Below are positions 1 to 10,769 of a stretch of 64,000 nucleotides of DNA, one piece after another. A model generated the notes under the pieces. The model ran no database searches and had not been told where the DNA came from. It worked only from the letters and a program-made list of their open reading frames with translations. Both the position numbers and the translations under genes were made by a program. Every line of letters begins with the position of its first letter. The stretch's first letter is position 1. The stretch comes from Membranipora membranacea (lineage: Eukaryota > Bryozoa > Gymnolaemata > Cheilostomatida > Membraniporidae). The stretch covers positions 12,710,001 to 12,774,000 of the forward strand of contig OU612072.1 in the NCBI GenBank assembly GCA_914767715.1, read 5' to 3'.

Positions 1-182
1 GATGCCATTTCAAAATCACCTCCTGTTGAATCGATTTGAAACCGTGAGGAGCTTTGAATAATTCTATCAATAAGCACTTTCTTTCTGCCGCCAACCGGTA
101 ATTTCTTTGATGTCAAAATATCCCTGAGCGCCTTTGCCCCCAACCTATCGAGCTCTGACCTTGAGATACTAAAGCCCTCCAT
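1..182 (-). CDS. SAP-domain protein, N-terminal part, cut by window edge
   Basis: Reading leftward from an ATG at 182, the minus strand stays open for 60 codons to the window edge. Residues about 8-45 look like a SAP domain, the helix-extension-helix DNA-binding module: a first helix with SELDRLGAKALRDIL, then LPVGGRKKVLIDRII, which matches the usual LPxxGxKxxLxxRI pattern. A serine-rich stretch and an acidic GGDFEMA segment follow. SAP domains sit at the N terminus of chromatin proteins, and also of some gag-like or retrotransposon proteins in marine invertebrates. With only 60 residues I cannot tell a host gene from a mobile element. No splice donor was needed inside the segment. The rest of the gene lies left of the window. 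Confidence 0.5.
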   Translation of the reverse strand, partial: MEGFSISRSELDRLGAKALRDILTSKKLPVGGRKKVLIDRIIQSSSRFQIDSTGGDFEMA

Positions 183-1400
183 GCTGAGACAAACTAACAA
201 AGATTATTGGCAAGAAACACAACTGTTCGACAGAGGCAAGATACCAAGACACACACTGAAAGCAATACCCAACAACCAAGACCACACGACGGAGTACAGC
301 CCAGCAACTAGAGTGCATGAGCCAAAAAATCTGCACTATTGGATGAAAAAGGCGAGCTTGCACAAAAAGCCCTAACCTAGTCCTAGTACAAAAAATTGAC
401 GGCTGAAAAAATTAACGAGGCACGCACCTGGTATCAGTGAAGTGTAAAAAGTATCTCCAGCAGCTCGCCGTCAGCAACAGGGTGGATTAATAAATAATCC
501 AAGAGGTTATCGTATACAGTTACAGTTAGTGTCAGCAAGCATCAGCAACGAGATCACCAGCAGTAGAGTAACGTGGCGTAGCAGTAAATGACAACACGAC
601 GAGAAGGGGGTAGTCGTCACACAAGACGAGAGGATACAGCGGGGTATAACGACAGCTGTATCTAGAGACTAGTGCTTAGGTGTGCTGTGCTAGCAGTACA
701 GGATTTAGGTGGTATAGCGGTACGAATCCTGTGGCTCTCTGATGTTGACGTACAGAGGATGTTGAGGGAGCTGAATGCTCGGCTAGCTGAGGTATAACTG
801 TACAGCATCACAAGCTGACTGGTAGAGTAGGCGTCAAGATAGTGTAGACGCTGGAGTGAGTTGGTCTGTGGTTGGTGTGTGGGTTGGCGAGAGTGTTGAG
901 TCAGCTTCTAGCACTAGACATTATCCAGAAATAAAGTTTCACTGTTCTGGACCACAAGGCTTCTTGATTATTTTACATTAGATTTTAGAGATTACTTATG
1001 GTATCACAGGATCACAGGTTTTATTTTAATCCCCGAAGGTTCCGTGAAACTGGAATAGAAAATGGTGCAATTAATGTGGTGCATAAAAATGTGCCTCGTT
1101 CAATAAAAATGCCGTCAATAATTAACTATTCAATTTAACGCAAACTATAAGGAACAATATACTCAAAGATCAAATAAACACAAATCTAAACCCTATTAAT
1201 TAATTTTGAATGTACCAAGAAATAAAAGAGATATTAAGTCAAGTGAACTTGGAGTCGAATTATTTTAACATACAGAAAACAGAATTTAATTTATAACATA
1301 CCTTTTTGCTCCTTTAGTAAATCCCCAAATATTACCTTTGCCCAGAAAAATAGATAAATATAGTTAAAGTTTATACAACTCAAGTTTACTGAGCCTGTGA
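183..1400. other. Upstream region of the SAP-domain ORF, possible retroelement leader
   Basis: No gene is supported here. The stretch at 380-1000 is richer in G and C than its surroundings, with GT-rich tracts near 850-900. TGGTATCA occurs twice on the plus strand (about 430 and 1000), resembling retroelement primer-binding sites. Both point opposite to the SAP-domain ORF, so the likeness may be accidental. I could not define paired LTRs. Confidence 0.2.
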
Positions 1401-1689
1401 GGAAAACCTCAAACACCAAGGCTCACAGGGCAACTAAAGGCTTGAGGAATTTGCTCGCCAAATTAATCCATCAGTGCAGATAATTGGACACAAAACACAA
1501 TAGCCCGGTACCGCACAAAGCCATGCAGCTATGGCCAATTAGGCACAACTCCCAGTGAATGGCAAAGGATCTAAACCGCCGTGAAGCAGCCACACATACT
1601 ATTTTATGGTCTGTTACACATCTCCTGATAAAAAAGTTAAATGTCCACCAATTGTCCACAATTACCGCAAAGTCGTAGTTAATTCTTGG

Positions 1690-1765
1690 TCCCTTTGCCT
1701 GTGGCGTGACCAGTGGATTGGGAGAGACTCGGAATGCAGGCAAATGGACCCAACTTGGTCTACCC
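1690..1765. repeat. Dispersed foldback repeat, fragment
   Basis: This short segment contains GGAATGCAGGCAAATG followed by an imperfect CAACTTGGTC end. The same core is seen at 19545-19682, 23385-23475, 24000-24105 and 52515-52575. It is one of five scattered copies of a small inverted-repeat element. Confidence 0.5.
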
Positions 1766-2696
1766 TAGCCCTACAGTTCTTTAAAAATTGATCCAAGTGC
1801 TGCAGCGCCCCTCCCGCACTTTCCCCGTCTGTTTCTACCACTTCAAAACCCACGGATACAGCCTGGCTTACTTAACATGATTATGACTTCAATAACTCCA
1901 TCAACTTGGTTTGGCCAAATGGTAAGAAGCCAAAAAAAGTGGCCAAATCGAAGAAAAGGTTGGACATGCATGTTCTTGCTACGGCCTATTTTGGGTATAG
2001 TTCTACGGAAATACACAAATATCTTATGAATTATTTTTTATAGAACTCCAAAAACAATGCCATTTTCTTGATTGTCATTAAAACAAATTTTTGCTGTGAG
2101 AATTTTTCTCATGTAACACAAATGGCACTATGTTATCTTCAAGCCTTTGGCTAAGAAAAAAATCAGCCAGTGCATTGTTACCAGAGGTTCAGCTCATCTA
2201 CAGCAATAATATTGAACGCATAGACGTTCAGCGAATACAGCCCAAGATTGATAGTGACAAAGAAACAATTATACCAGGCAGAATCTAGAATTAAATTTGA
2301 TTTATATTCAAACGAAAGAAATTTACCAACTTTATAAATGAGCAGGACAATTATTACACAGTAAACATTTATTACGAGTTTATTTAATATAGTGACTTGC
2401 TCAGGTAAATCAGTAAGATGAAATATTTTGAAAGGTCAATGTCATTTTTTGCAACAAATGTCACACAAGGTTCTATTCATATTGTGTCAAAGGGTGCAAC
2501 ATGATGAGCAGAACTATAGTTATGATTGGATACATATCAAGTTATTTATCATGTTACAATGTTTGTAAGGTCATTATAACAACTTTCATAAATTGGAAAT
2601 AGCGCTGTATGATAAAACAACATAATATCAATGGAGAGTTTTAAATGTGGGCTCAATTCTCTTGGTTTTGTTGTTTTCTCAGAGAGGGGTTTCCTC

Positions 2697-3450
2697 CTAT
2701 GGTTGTGGACACATTTGGCATAAGCATATTTCTACCCCATTCTCGTATCTGTAATTCCAGCAGCCTTTCTCTAGGATACAAAATATGTAGCATTGGATGA
2801 ATCCATTTGGATTCTTGAAAGGCCTGACGTAGCGTACATCACCTGCAGCATCTGTAAAATGAAATTCAAAATAGTCACAGGTTGTGTCTATTTCATCTTA
2901 TAACTGCATGACTTCGACCTTTAGATTACAACCAGATGTCATGAATACAAAATAAATAGCTCAATAATTTGTTGATTACATTGAAGGAAAATCATCTATT
3001 TTTACATCAACACTGTTATTGAGCTAAAGATTAGCTTCTCAGATTAAAAGATTTCAAAGATTTACTTCGCTTAACATGTTGTTGGACAGGGAACGGTGAT
3101 CGGACAATGTTTTGTTGAGAGCGATGCCATTTCTTATAGGAGTATCCCTGTATTTTTTAAATGGCATGCAATGAAGATCAGTACAGCGGTTCTTTTAAAT
3201 TATTCGTGGCTTGTCAACTCTTGCAGAAATAGATTCAATGATAAAGTTGCCCTCCTAAGGTCATATCAATGTCCACTTGATCACAAAGTTTTACCATCAA
3301 CTTTGCAGTTATTATTTTCTCAAATTGTTAATGATTACAGAGACATGTGCCCTGAAGTTTTATCATCAAAATAAACTGAGAAAGTTACTTACGATTAGTC
3401 AGGACAGAGAGAAGAAAAAATACAGCAAGAAGGCAGACGGTGAATCGCAT
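2697..3450 (-). CDS. Secreted six-cysteine peptide, family B copy 1
   Basis: There are two coding exons on the minus strand. Exon 1 is 3450-3393: ATG, 19 codons and one base, ending at a GTAAGT donor. Exon 2 is 2851-2697, after a TTTTACAG acceptor, ending in TAG. The spliced product has 70 residues. Residues 1-19 form a signal peptide (MRFTVCLLAVFFLLSVLTN). The mature part carries six cysteines spaced C-x3-C-x5-C-x10-C-x-C-x2-C, with a PFKNPNG motif before the first. A perfect TTTCAG acceptor lies just 5' of the ATG, and a GTAAGTATT donor sits at about 3610, so an untranslated first exon is likely. The copy at 35651-36186 shares the signal peptide, intron phase and all six cysteines, which makes the gene model strong. 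I do not recognise the family. An antimicrobial, venom-like or signalling peptide is possible but unproven. Confidence 0.85.
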
Positions 3451-4074
3451 CTTGATAGCTGAGTCTGAAAGATAGAAACAGATCATTTTGATTTGGATTG
3501 ATACGTAAGGTTTGTCAAGCATCAATATGTATATATAACAGTGACACTCTACCCAATCACATGTATTCATAAAGTCAATGCAGCGAGGATTAGGGTTGAA
3601 ATACTTACATTTGAGCTGCTTACTTCCTCAGTCCCTCTCAAGATAGTTAACGAAACCCCACCAGAATTACAGAGGATAATATACCAACGATCTTTTTCCC
3701 TTGACATGAGATGCTAGAATGATTATAAATCGGAAGTTAACATAGCTATCATAAATTACTTATCATTCTACACATCATTTGAATATCATGATCTTCTTAG
3801 CTTTTCCATAGTTTGTTTATGTTTACCCAGTGGAATTAAAGCAGATTATGACTCTTAATCTCATATGTTTTTTACCAGGTGTTGATTTAATGGAATAATA
3901 ATTACCCAATCACTTAATTTAAATTTAGTTTAGTTATTTAACCAAAGATACCTCGCTATGATAACAAGGATTAGATACATTTAATCCAATATATTTGTCA
4001 TGAAGAGTAAATGCCATTGCATATTTAATAAATTTGTACCGATTTACCTCTTCTTGATCATATTATTTATGGAT

Positions 4075-4605
4075 AATTAAACACATACCTTCTGTGTTGA
4101 GGATTTATGTGATTGTAAAGAATAAATAACATCAGTATGGCTTTCAGTATCCATTATGTTGACTCAGATTGGCTTGTGGCTGGAAGAGCGGCAATGTCAG
4201 GTCATGTAGGACCATATCTCACAAAAATAACAAAGGACAAGATAAATTTAATCCAAGAGATTTTGAAGTGTCAAAGCTGAGGCAAATTGAATTGATTTGT
4301 CCTAATATCACCTTTCCTTAGTCATATTTTAAGCTTACCAGAGTAAATATACATAATATGTAAACACATACCTTCTGCGGTTGTGAAGGATAATGACATC
4401 GAAATGGCTCTCATTAGCAATAATGTTGGCTCTGATTGGCTGGTGGCCGAAGCTAGGTCAAGTGGTACTTTCCTGAAAGTATCTCTTCATATAATTGTGA
4501 ATGTGAAGTATTTCAGTTTTACTTTAACTATATCTCAATAGGTGCTTTCTGTGACCTGACACTGGCTCGCTTTCCCACCAATCAGCCAATCAGCTTGGCT
4601 CTCGC
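4075..4605 (-). promoter_or_regulatory. Duplicated CCAAT-box segment, possible alternative first exons of family B copy 1
   Basis: Two imperfect direct repeats (about 4079-4205 and 4365-4470) each carry, on the minus strand, an AGCCAATC-type CCAAT box. After it comes a short stretch ending in CAGAAG|GTATGTG or CGCAGAAG|GTATGTG, which are good splice donors. A third site at about 4575-4595 has two CCAAT motifs close together. The layout fits duplicated promoter plus untranslated-exon units feeding the peptide gene at 3450. This is inference; no transcript evidence is available. Confidence 0.35.
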
Positions 4606-5456
4606 CAATACAGGAGTAAATTGGTTTTATAAACTTCATACCTTAAAGCTTCCTACAATCCATAATGCAAAGAAGAATTGATTTAGGTCTCAAAATGAGC
4701 AAGGAACCACTAGTATGTACAGTAGTATTTTCAAGCTCTGGATCTAGTGATCAAAGCATGATCTGGATATTTTGTGTCCTGACCTGTTAATATCATATCT
4801 GAGTTGAACAAAGAGAAATTCAAATTAAGTGGTTAAAAATGTAAGTGGTCAAGTCGACATTTGATCCTTGGCAATATGAGAAATAACTCAAAATAGCGTG
4901 GATGTCCAAATTTACATAAATTTGGTCGGACAACAAAGTAAAATACAATGGATTGTGTACCCTTACACAGTTAAGTTAAGACAACTCATTCACTTTGAAT
5001 AGGCACTTCAGGCACACCAACTTCCATTTGTAAAACAAGTGTCCTCAATTTCCTGTACCATCGACAGGGCCTCTATAACTTGCCCTGTATAAGCTAGTAG
5101 AAGTGGCTTTCAACACGGCAGATCAGAGTGACAGTTAACATTTGCTGGAATCTAATTGTTCCTTTATTAATCGTCAGAATTGAGTAAACTTTATGATGCT
5201 GCGTGTAAAAAACGGTAAATGATGAAAATAGTTGACAATAATGGATAATATGTGTTATGCAATTAATTGTGAGGTACATCAAATGATGAGTATAATGAGT
5301 ATGAAAGGTTTGAACATCGATATGATAAAGGATTAATATCTGATGCAGATATGAAGACAAACCTCTGTAGTCTCTTGTATATGTTGTCAGTAGTATTCTT
5401 TGGTAGCTTGTTTGATATGACAAATGATAGATAAAATGACAGCTAACTGTGTCAAG

Positions 5457-5609
5457 TGGATGGATGGATGGATGGATGGATGGATGGGTGGGTGGGTGGG
5501 TGGATGGATGGATGGATGGATGGATGGATGGATGGATGGATGGATGGATGGATGGATGGATGGATGGATGGATGGATGGATGGATGGATGGATGGTGGGA
5601 TGGATGGAT
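5457..5609. repeat. (TGGA)n microsatellite
   Basis: About 38 tandem copies of the tetranucleotide TGGA, with a run of TGGG variants at about 5484-5500. The long WMDG and HPSI reading frames across it are artefacts of the repeat. Confidence 0.98.
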
Positions 5610-6600
5610 TTTATTACTATCACTGACAGCATTATTAAAAGAAAAAATGAGTCGCGAAATACAGTGTAATTGCTGGCACTTTGAATCAGCAAGAAAAAGC
5701 GAAGACACTTGGAATAAAAATTCAAATCTCTGTCTAAAAAAGTATTTCGTTTAAAATAAGAGTGATATGACGCAGTGAGCAGTGTTTAATTACCGAATTC
5801 TAGATGAGTAAGTCAGTGCTTTTATATAGTGGTTGTTGTTACTGTACCAGGATTATTGAATCAACACAGGTAAAAGAAAAGGTAAAAATAGGGCTTGATA
5901 GTGTCACAATGTTTGGAAATTGATTGACACCGGACAATGAGACCCAAAAACAAGGCTAACATAACCGGACACACCGAGGTAGCCACCCCGCTGTAGTAAC
6001 TATGGTCACAGCCAGAGATGTGCGGACAGTAATGAATCAACATGTTTTGCAATTGAGAATCATAAACACTAAAATAAAGCTGTTTCGCTGGTTTATGGTA
6101 AATGTAAATAAAAGGTGAATAATCACGTAAGAAAACAGATACTTGTTTACAGCCTCATAATCACCATTATCAAGCAAATTATACCAATGGTTTTAAACAA
6201 ATTTCCTGCGATATTGACACCTTGTACTTCAACACAACTGGAAGGAAAAAAGCTATGATTAACCGATGAAATATGTACAAAGTCTTAAATTCAATCTAAT
6301 GCTAGGAAATGAATGAAACTAATTGGCCCTTATTGCCCTCAAAACTATCATCCTTATCTACTAAAATCGATATACCTAGAACAGATATTAATTTAAGGTT
6401 TAGAGTGATAATAGTTTATTGTGGTTAAAATACGTTCATATATAACCCTGATGAAGGATACATACTGTACCAAAAGCTATTGGTTCTGTTCACAATCATT
6501 CTCTCAACTGCAAGCAATCAACTACTATGACTAAGGTCTGCCAAATTGAATAACTATATTATCGAATAATATCCTATGATAATAAATAGTTTGCAGTCAA
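5610..6600. other. No feature seen
   Basis: AT-rich intergenic sequence between the microsatellite and the first family A gene. I see no exon or clear repeat in it. The promoter of the gene at 6602 should lie in its right part, but no TATA box is convincing. Confidence 0.5.
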
Positions 6601-6601
6601 G

Positions 6602-7343
6602 ATGGTGGCGATGAAACATGCGCTGTGTGTTTTGTTACTTTACAGCTCCATAATTATTACAGAGGTAAGTAATTTTCAAGGATGAAAAAAGATTTGTATC
6701 TCATAATCTCATAAAGTAGTGCAATGTACAAGTTATGTGCATATTTTTTTAGTAATTTACCATGGAACAATTAAAGTCAGAAGTGAATGTTTTACTACTA
6801 TTACCTATTCAGTATTCATAGTTTGTTACTGATCCAAATTCTGTTTTTGGTAAAAAGAATTTTGAAAATTAAAAAAAAGAAATTCAAATTTTTTGGATAA
6901 GATTTTGGGATCTACTTAGCCAACCCTAGAAATCCAGGCAAATCATTTTGTGTTCTTGTTATCCTCACTCGACCAAGTCAAACAACTCTCATGGCTGACT
7001 GGAATAACACAACCTGTGATCAGCAAATATGATCATAAATTCAGTATGGTTCAAAAAGATTATTCTATCATGATGATACATTTCATTTCAGGGGTACTTG
7101 AGCGGGGTCTACACTTTAGAACCAGGCTTTGCTTGCCCTATCACAAATAGCCAGATTAATACAAGCTCAGTAACTGAATGTATGGTTTCCTGCCTCAGAG
7201 AAGAACCGAGTAGTGGAATCGGCAGCTGCCTGGGAATCACATTTCATATCAATGGCGTTTGTATCCTGTCGCGGCTCGGTGAATTTCCAAGCTTCGAATC
7301 GTGCCCAGAGTCAGCTGTGTCCTATGACCTGTCCTATATCTAA
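6602..7343 (+). CDS. Secreted cysteine-rich PAN/Apple-like peptide, family A copy 1
   Basis: Exon 1 is 6602-6664 (21 codons), ending GAG|GTAAGT in phase 0. It encodes a signal peptide with the hydrophobic core ALCVLLLYSSIIIT. Exon 2 is 7092-7343, after TTTCATTTCAG, ending in TAA. The product has 104 residues. The mature part has six cysteines spaced C-x14-C-x3-C-x11-C-x10-C-x13-C. Motifs shared by the family are GVYTL near the start, ECMVSCL in the middle, GITFHINGVCIL, then CPESAVSYDL near the end. The CxxxC...F...GxCxL arrangement resembles a single PAN/Apple domain, a disulfide fold that binds proteins or sugars. That comparison is by eye. This is the best-preserved copy and can serve as the family reference. 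The internal in-frame TTG at 7098 is not the real start. Confidence 0.85.
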
Positions 7344-8459
7344 CTCACCAGTGATTCTGATCCCTTAACAGATTGTACATCATAGAATAGTATAAATAGC
7401 ATGTGTTTCCTATGAAAAAGTCCTGTCATGCTCTGTTGTACTATATCATATTATTATTGGACTGGCAGTTTCCAATGATGAAACAGCTAGTTAATTTGAA
7501 AAGTGAAAATACCAAGTACTAATTTTCCCTGACTAAGAGTTGTAAGGAGTATCATGACTTCAACAGTTAATGATAATTAATACCATTGGAAAACATTTTT
7601 AATTATTTTCTCTGTAATTTTTAAACAAAGTTTAAACAATGCAATTATAAAACCTTAATTCGATTTTTTTGATTTAAGTTCTAATTTGCGGACATTAGGT
7701 TTTGTCCTCTGAAATATGGAGGACAATTTCTAAGAGAGCTTGAAAGGGCTGATTTAAAATGTCATATGCAGTTCATCTCTTCAGCAGCCTGATGATAATA
7801 TGATATAAGAACGATGGTCTGAAGTAATTACCTGCCATTTTGACATCATGAAATTCTAAATGAAAAGCTTGATACAAATGGCTGTTGAAAAGAGCATTAT
7901 TTTGCTAGGAAATGATGTAGCTAGCCTCTATCTTCTTTTTCAATAGTTCCAATTTCCGTACAAATCATTTGTACCACGTCGACCTGTATTGCCATTATGA
8001 CCACCAATCGTATTGGCTTGAATCAATACAAATTCAGAAATTAAGGCAGTGAAGCATTTGAAGTAATAAAATATCTTTATGAGTCCTAACAAAATATTTG
8101 ATAAACAAATGAAAACCTTGGCCGTTGACTAGCGTATTTGCGCCTCTGATAGTTTGAGTTAAATCTCATGCTAGGAAATGATCTAGTTTGGTCAATTTCA
8201 TCCTCTTTAATTGTTATCTGAAAATTCCATTTCCTATGGCATGCTTAAAATGTTCAACAATCCGCTTAAATCGATATTAATATGCAAACTCATATGCAAG
8301 TGAAGCTCTGAAGTATTTAAAACTCATGATCTGCTCTGCCGAAAGCATTTCACATTTACGATCATCATTTATCACAGCTGACGATTCAGAGCATATTACA
8401 TGAATTTCATCTAATATTTTTAAGCAAATACTCTAGAAACTCAAAAAAAGACGGCTTCA

Positions 8460-9665
8460 ATGAAGTTCGGGCTACTACTCCTGTCATTTTATGTCACCAT
8501 CATGATTGGAGAGGTAAGTGATCCGGTGTGTAGGATAAAAGAACAATTTTTGTGATGAAACAATTATCATCATTTTTTTTCTTTCTTCTCTTGGCACATA
8601 ACGAAAATTTGCACAAGTAGCTCAATTGAAGTCAAGACCGAAAAAGCCTTCACTCAAAAGAACCCGGCTGAATGACGTAATGACCTATCAATCATTAGGA
8701 TGATTGGTCAGTGAGGTATTTTCCCAAGGGTTTCGAGGGTGAGCCGCATAGTGAAGGAAATTCTAGCCCAATGGTAATTGATAACTCCTAACTATAAGTA
8801 GCTGATAACTCCAACTAACTATCAGAGCCAACACAGAATACAAGGATATAGATTTCAGATATTTGCAATATTTATTATTACAATATTTTTATGCAGATGC
8901 AATTAAGGAGGAGATACTCTGATGGTATAAAAATAAGTTTTCGTTGGCATGAGAAACTTTACTTTTTTTTTAAAAATGATAATGATGCCAATAAAAATAA
9001 AAAAAAAATATAAAAAAATAACTCTGGCACCGATATTCAATTGATATTCTGAGAATCTTAAGGGCAGCTCTGGAAAAGAAAAGACATAGTTAGGACGCTG
9101 GGAACACAAACAACAGAGTCTGGAATTAAACATAATAGCCATATTCTAACTTCACAGATGATTCTAACAAATGATTTTGTGAGAGCTATTCATGTTAATC
9201 TTAATCTGAAATTCATTCATAAGGTTGCATTTCGGTCGGCAAAATTTCACCACAGCAGGACAAGCATTTCCTTTGCCTCACAGGCAAATTCTTTCTTCAA
9301 CAAAAATAGCCTGTCAAACCTAAACAAGAATGCCTGATTTCCTATAAGATTGTGTATAAGAAATATTCGGCTGCTTTCAGGGGAACTTGGGAGGAGTTTA
9401 CACCCTATTTCCAGCAGGCTTATGCCCGATCACAAGTAGTCAGCTCAAACCAAGCTCTGAAATGGTTTGTATGATCTCATGTCTCGGAGATAAACCGCTT
9501 GGTGCTGTAAGCAGATGCTATGGGAACACCTTCCATACTACTGGCATATGTGTCCTCTCAACAGTTTCCATACTATGCTACATATATCTCATTCTAATTC
9601 TTGTATCACAAATCCTCTCATTTCAATTATTGGTCACTCATATGCAAAGCCTGACCTACTTTTAA
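8460..9665 (+). CDS. Family A copy 2, with an altered hydrophobic C terminus
   Basis: Exon 1 is 8460-8513 (18 codons, signal peptide MKFGLLLLSFYVTIMIGE, donor GAG|GTAAGT). Exon 2 is 9381-9665, after CTGCTTTCAG. The product has about 112 residues. The first 57 residues of exon 2 align closely with copy 1: GVYTL is kept and cysteines 1-5 are in the same spacing (C-x14-C-x3-C-x11-C-x10-C). After the fifth cysteine the frame diverges. The usual CPxxxxSYDL end is replaced by a hydrophobic run, CYIYLILILVSQILSFQLLV, that could be a membrane anchor. An AATAAA signal begins at 9679, just after the stop, so this 3' end may be genuine. Alternatively the last third was replaced by an insertion or frameshift and the gene is decaying. 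Confidence 0.65.
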
Positions 9666-9679
9666 AACCTGTTGCATAA

Positions 9680-10769
9680 ATAAAAGTTTATTTTACATTG
9701 CGAAATATATCTTTTTGATAACAATAAGGAAACCGCTTTATTTTGTAAAGAAATCGATGCTCTCCTTTGCATAAATTATTGATGGTGGGAAAAAGTGCCT
9801 CCTGTAAGGGAAGACAATCTCATCATCTGCATTATGATGTCTCCCGGAAGTGCTTGTTATTTGTGTTGCATTTCTGGGAGACCGTGACTACATAATGGAG
9901 AGAATAGGAGTTGTGATCCCTTATGGGAGGCACGTTTTTCTACCATCAATTATTCATGCCAAGTGGAGTATCGGTTTTTTTTACCATTCCAACATTACAA
10001 ATCTCTATCATGTGTAACTGCCTGACTATAGCATGCATTGGTGATTGGGTAGCGTTTAAGGTGCCACTAAAAGGTTATTGTCAATTGTTTTTTTATTTCA
10101 TTGTGTAGTAATCTTTCTCAATGATCATCCAATATGGTACAATAATATGGTAAATATAGCGAATAAAATAGGATCTGGCACAGTATTTTCTGGATTAAAT
10201 ATCTGTGAGCACCATATAATTGTAATTATAGACTGAGATAAACCACAATATATAAAAGTGAGATAAAAGGGAAAACACATATCGCACACTTTGCACAAAG
10301 GCCTAAATATGACCAAAAAATTATGAATTGTAAATGAAAATGATAAACCTCTGAAAGGTCTGAAAAACCTGATTGCATTAGCAGGCAAAACCTATGGCAG
10401 ATCATACAAACTTCAATGACTCGCTAACCCCAATTGTGATCAATATATACTTGTATCTAAGGATTAAACAGATTGGCGCTGATATGTTAAAATTGGTAGT
10501 CATATCCTCAATAAAACCAGAGACTTGCTATAAAAGTGAAACTCAAATTCTTAATAATTAAATATTTATTCCACACATGCCGAACAGTATCATTGGGCGC
10601 TATTAGGCAACTGCACCAGATTGGTATTTTCAGTTTAGGGGCTTGGAACAGCATGGTTTAAAATATGTAGGCAGAACATTTTGTTTATTCCTGATTCCAC
10701 TGGAAGTTTGAAGTATTGACCATTGGGATTAATAATAAAAAAAGCCCTACAATAAACCTCAGATCTTCA
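9680..10769. other. No gene seen; AT-rich spacer
   Basis: Spacer between family A copy 2 and the 3' end of the receptor gene. It contains the AATAAA of copy 2, and a minus-strand AATAAA at about 10684-10689 that could end the receptor transcript. I see nothing else that can be supported. Confidence 0.5.

Noticed and set aside
5094-5754. Long frames reading HPSI or WMDG repeats
   Set aside because: They are translations of the TGGA microsatellite on both strands.
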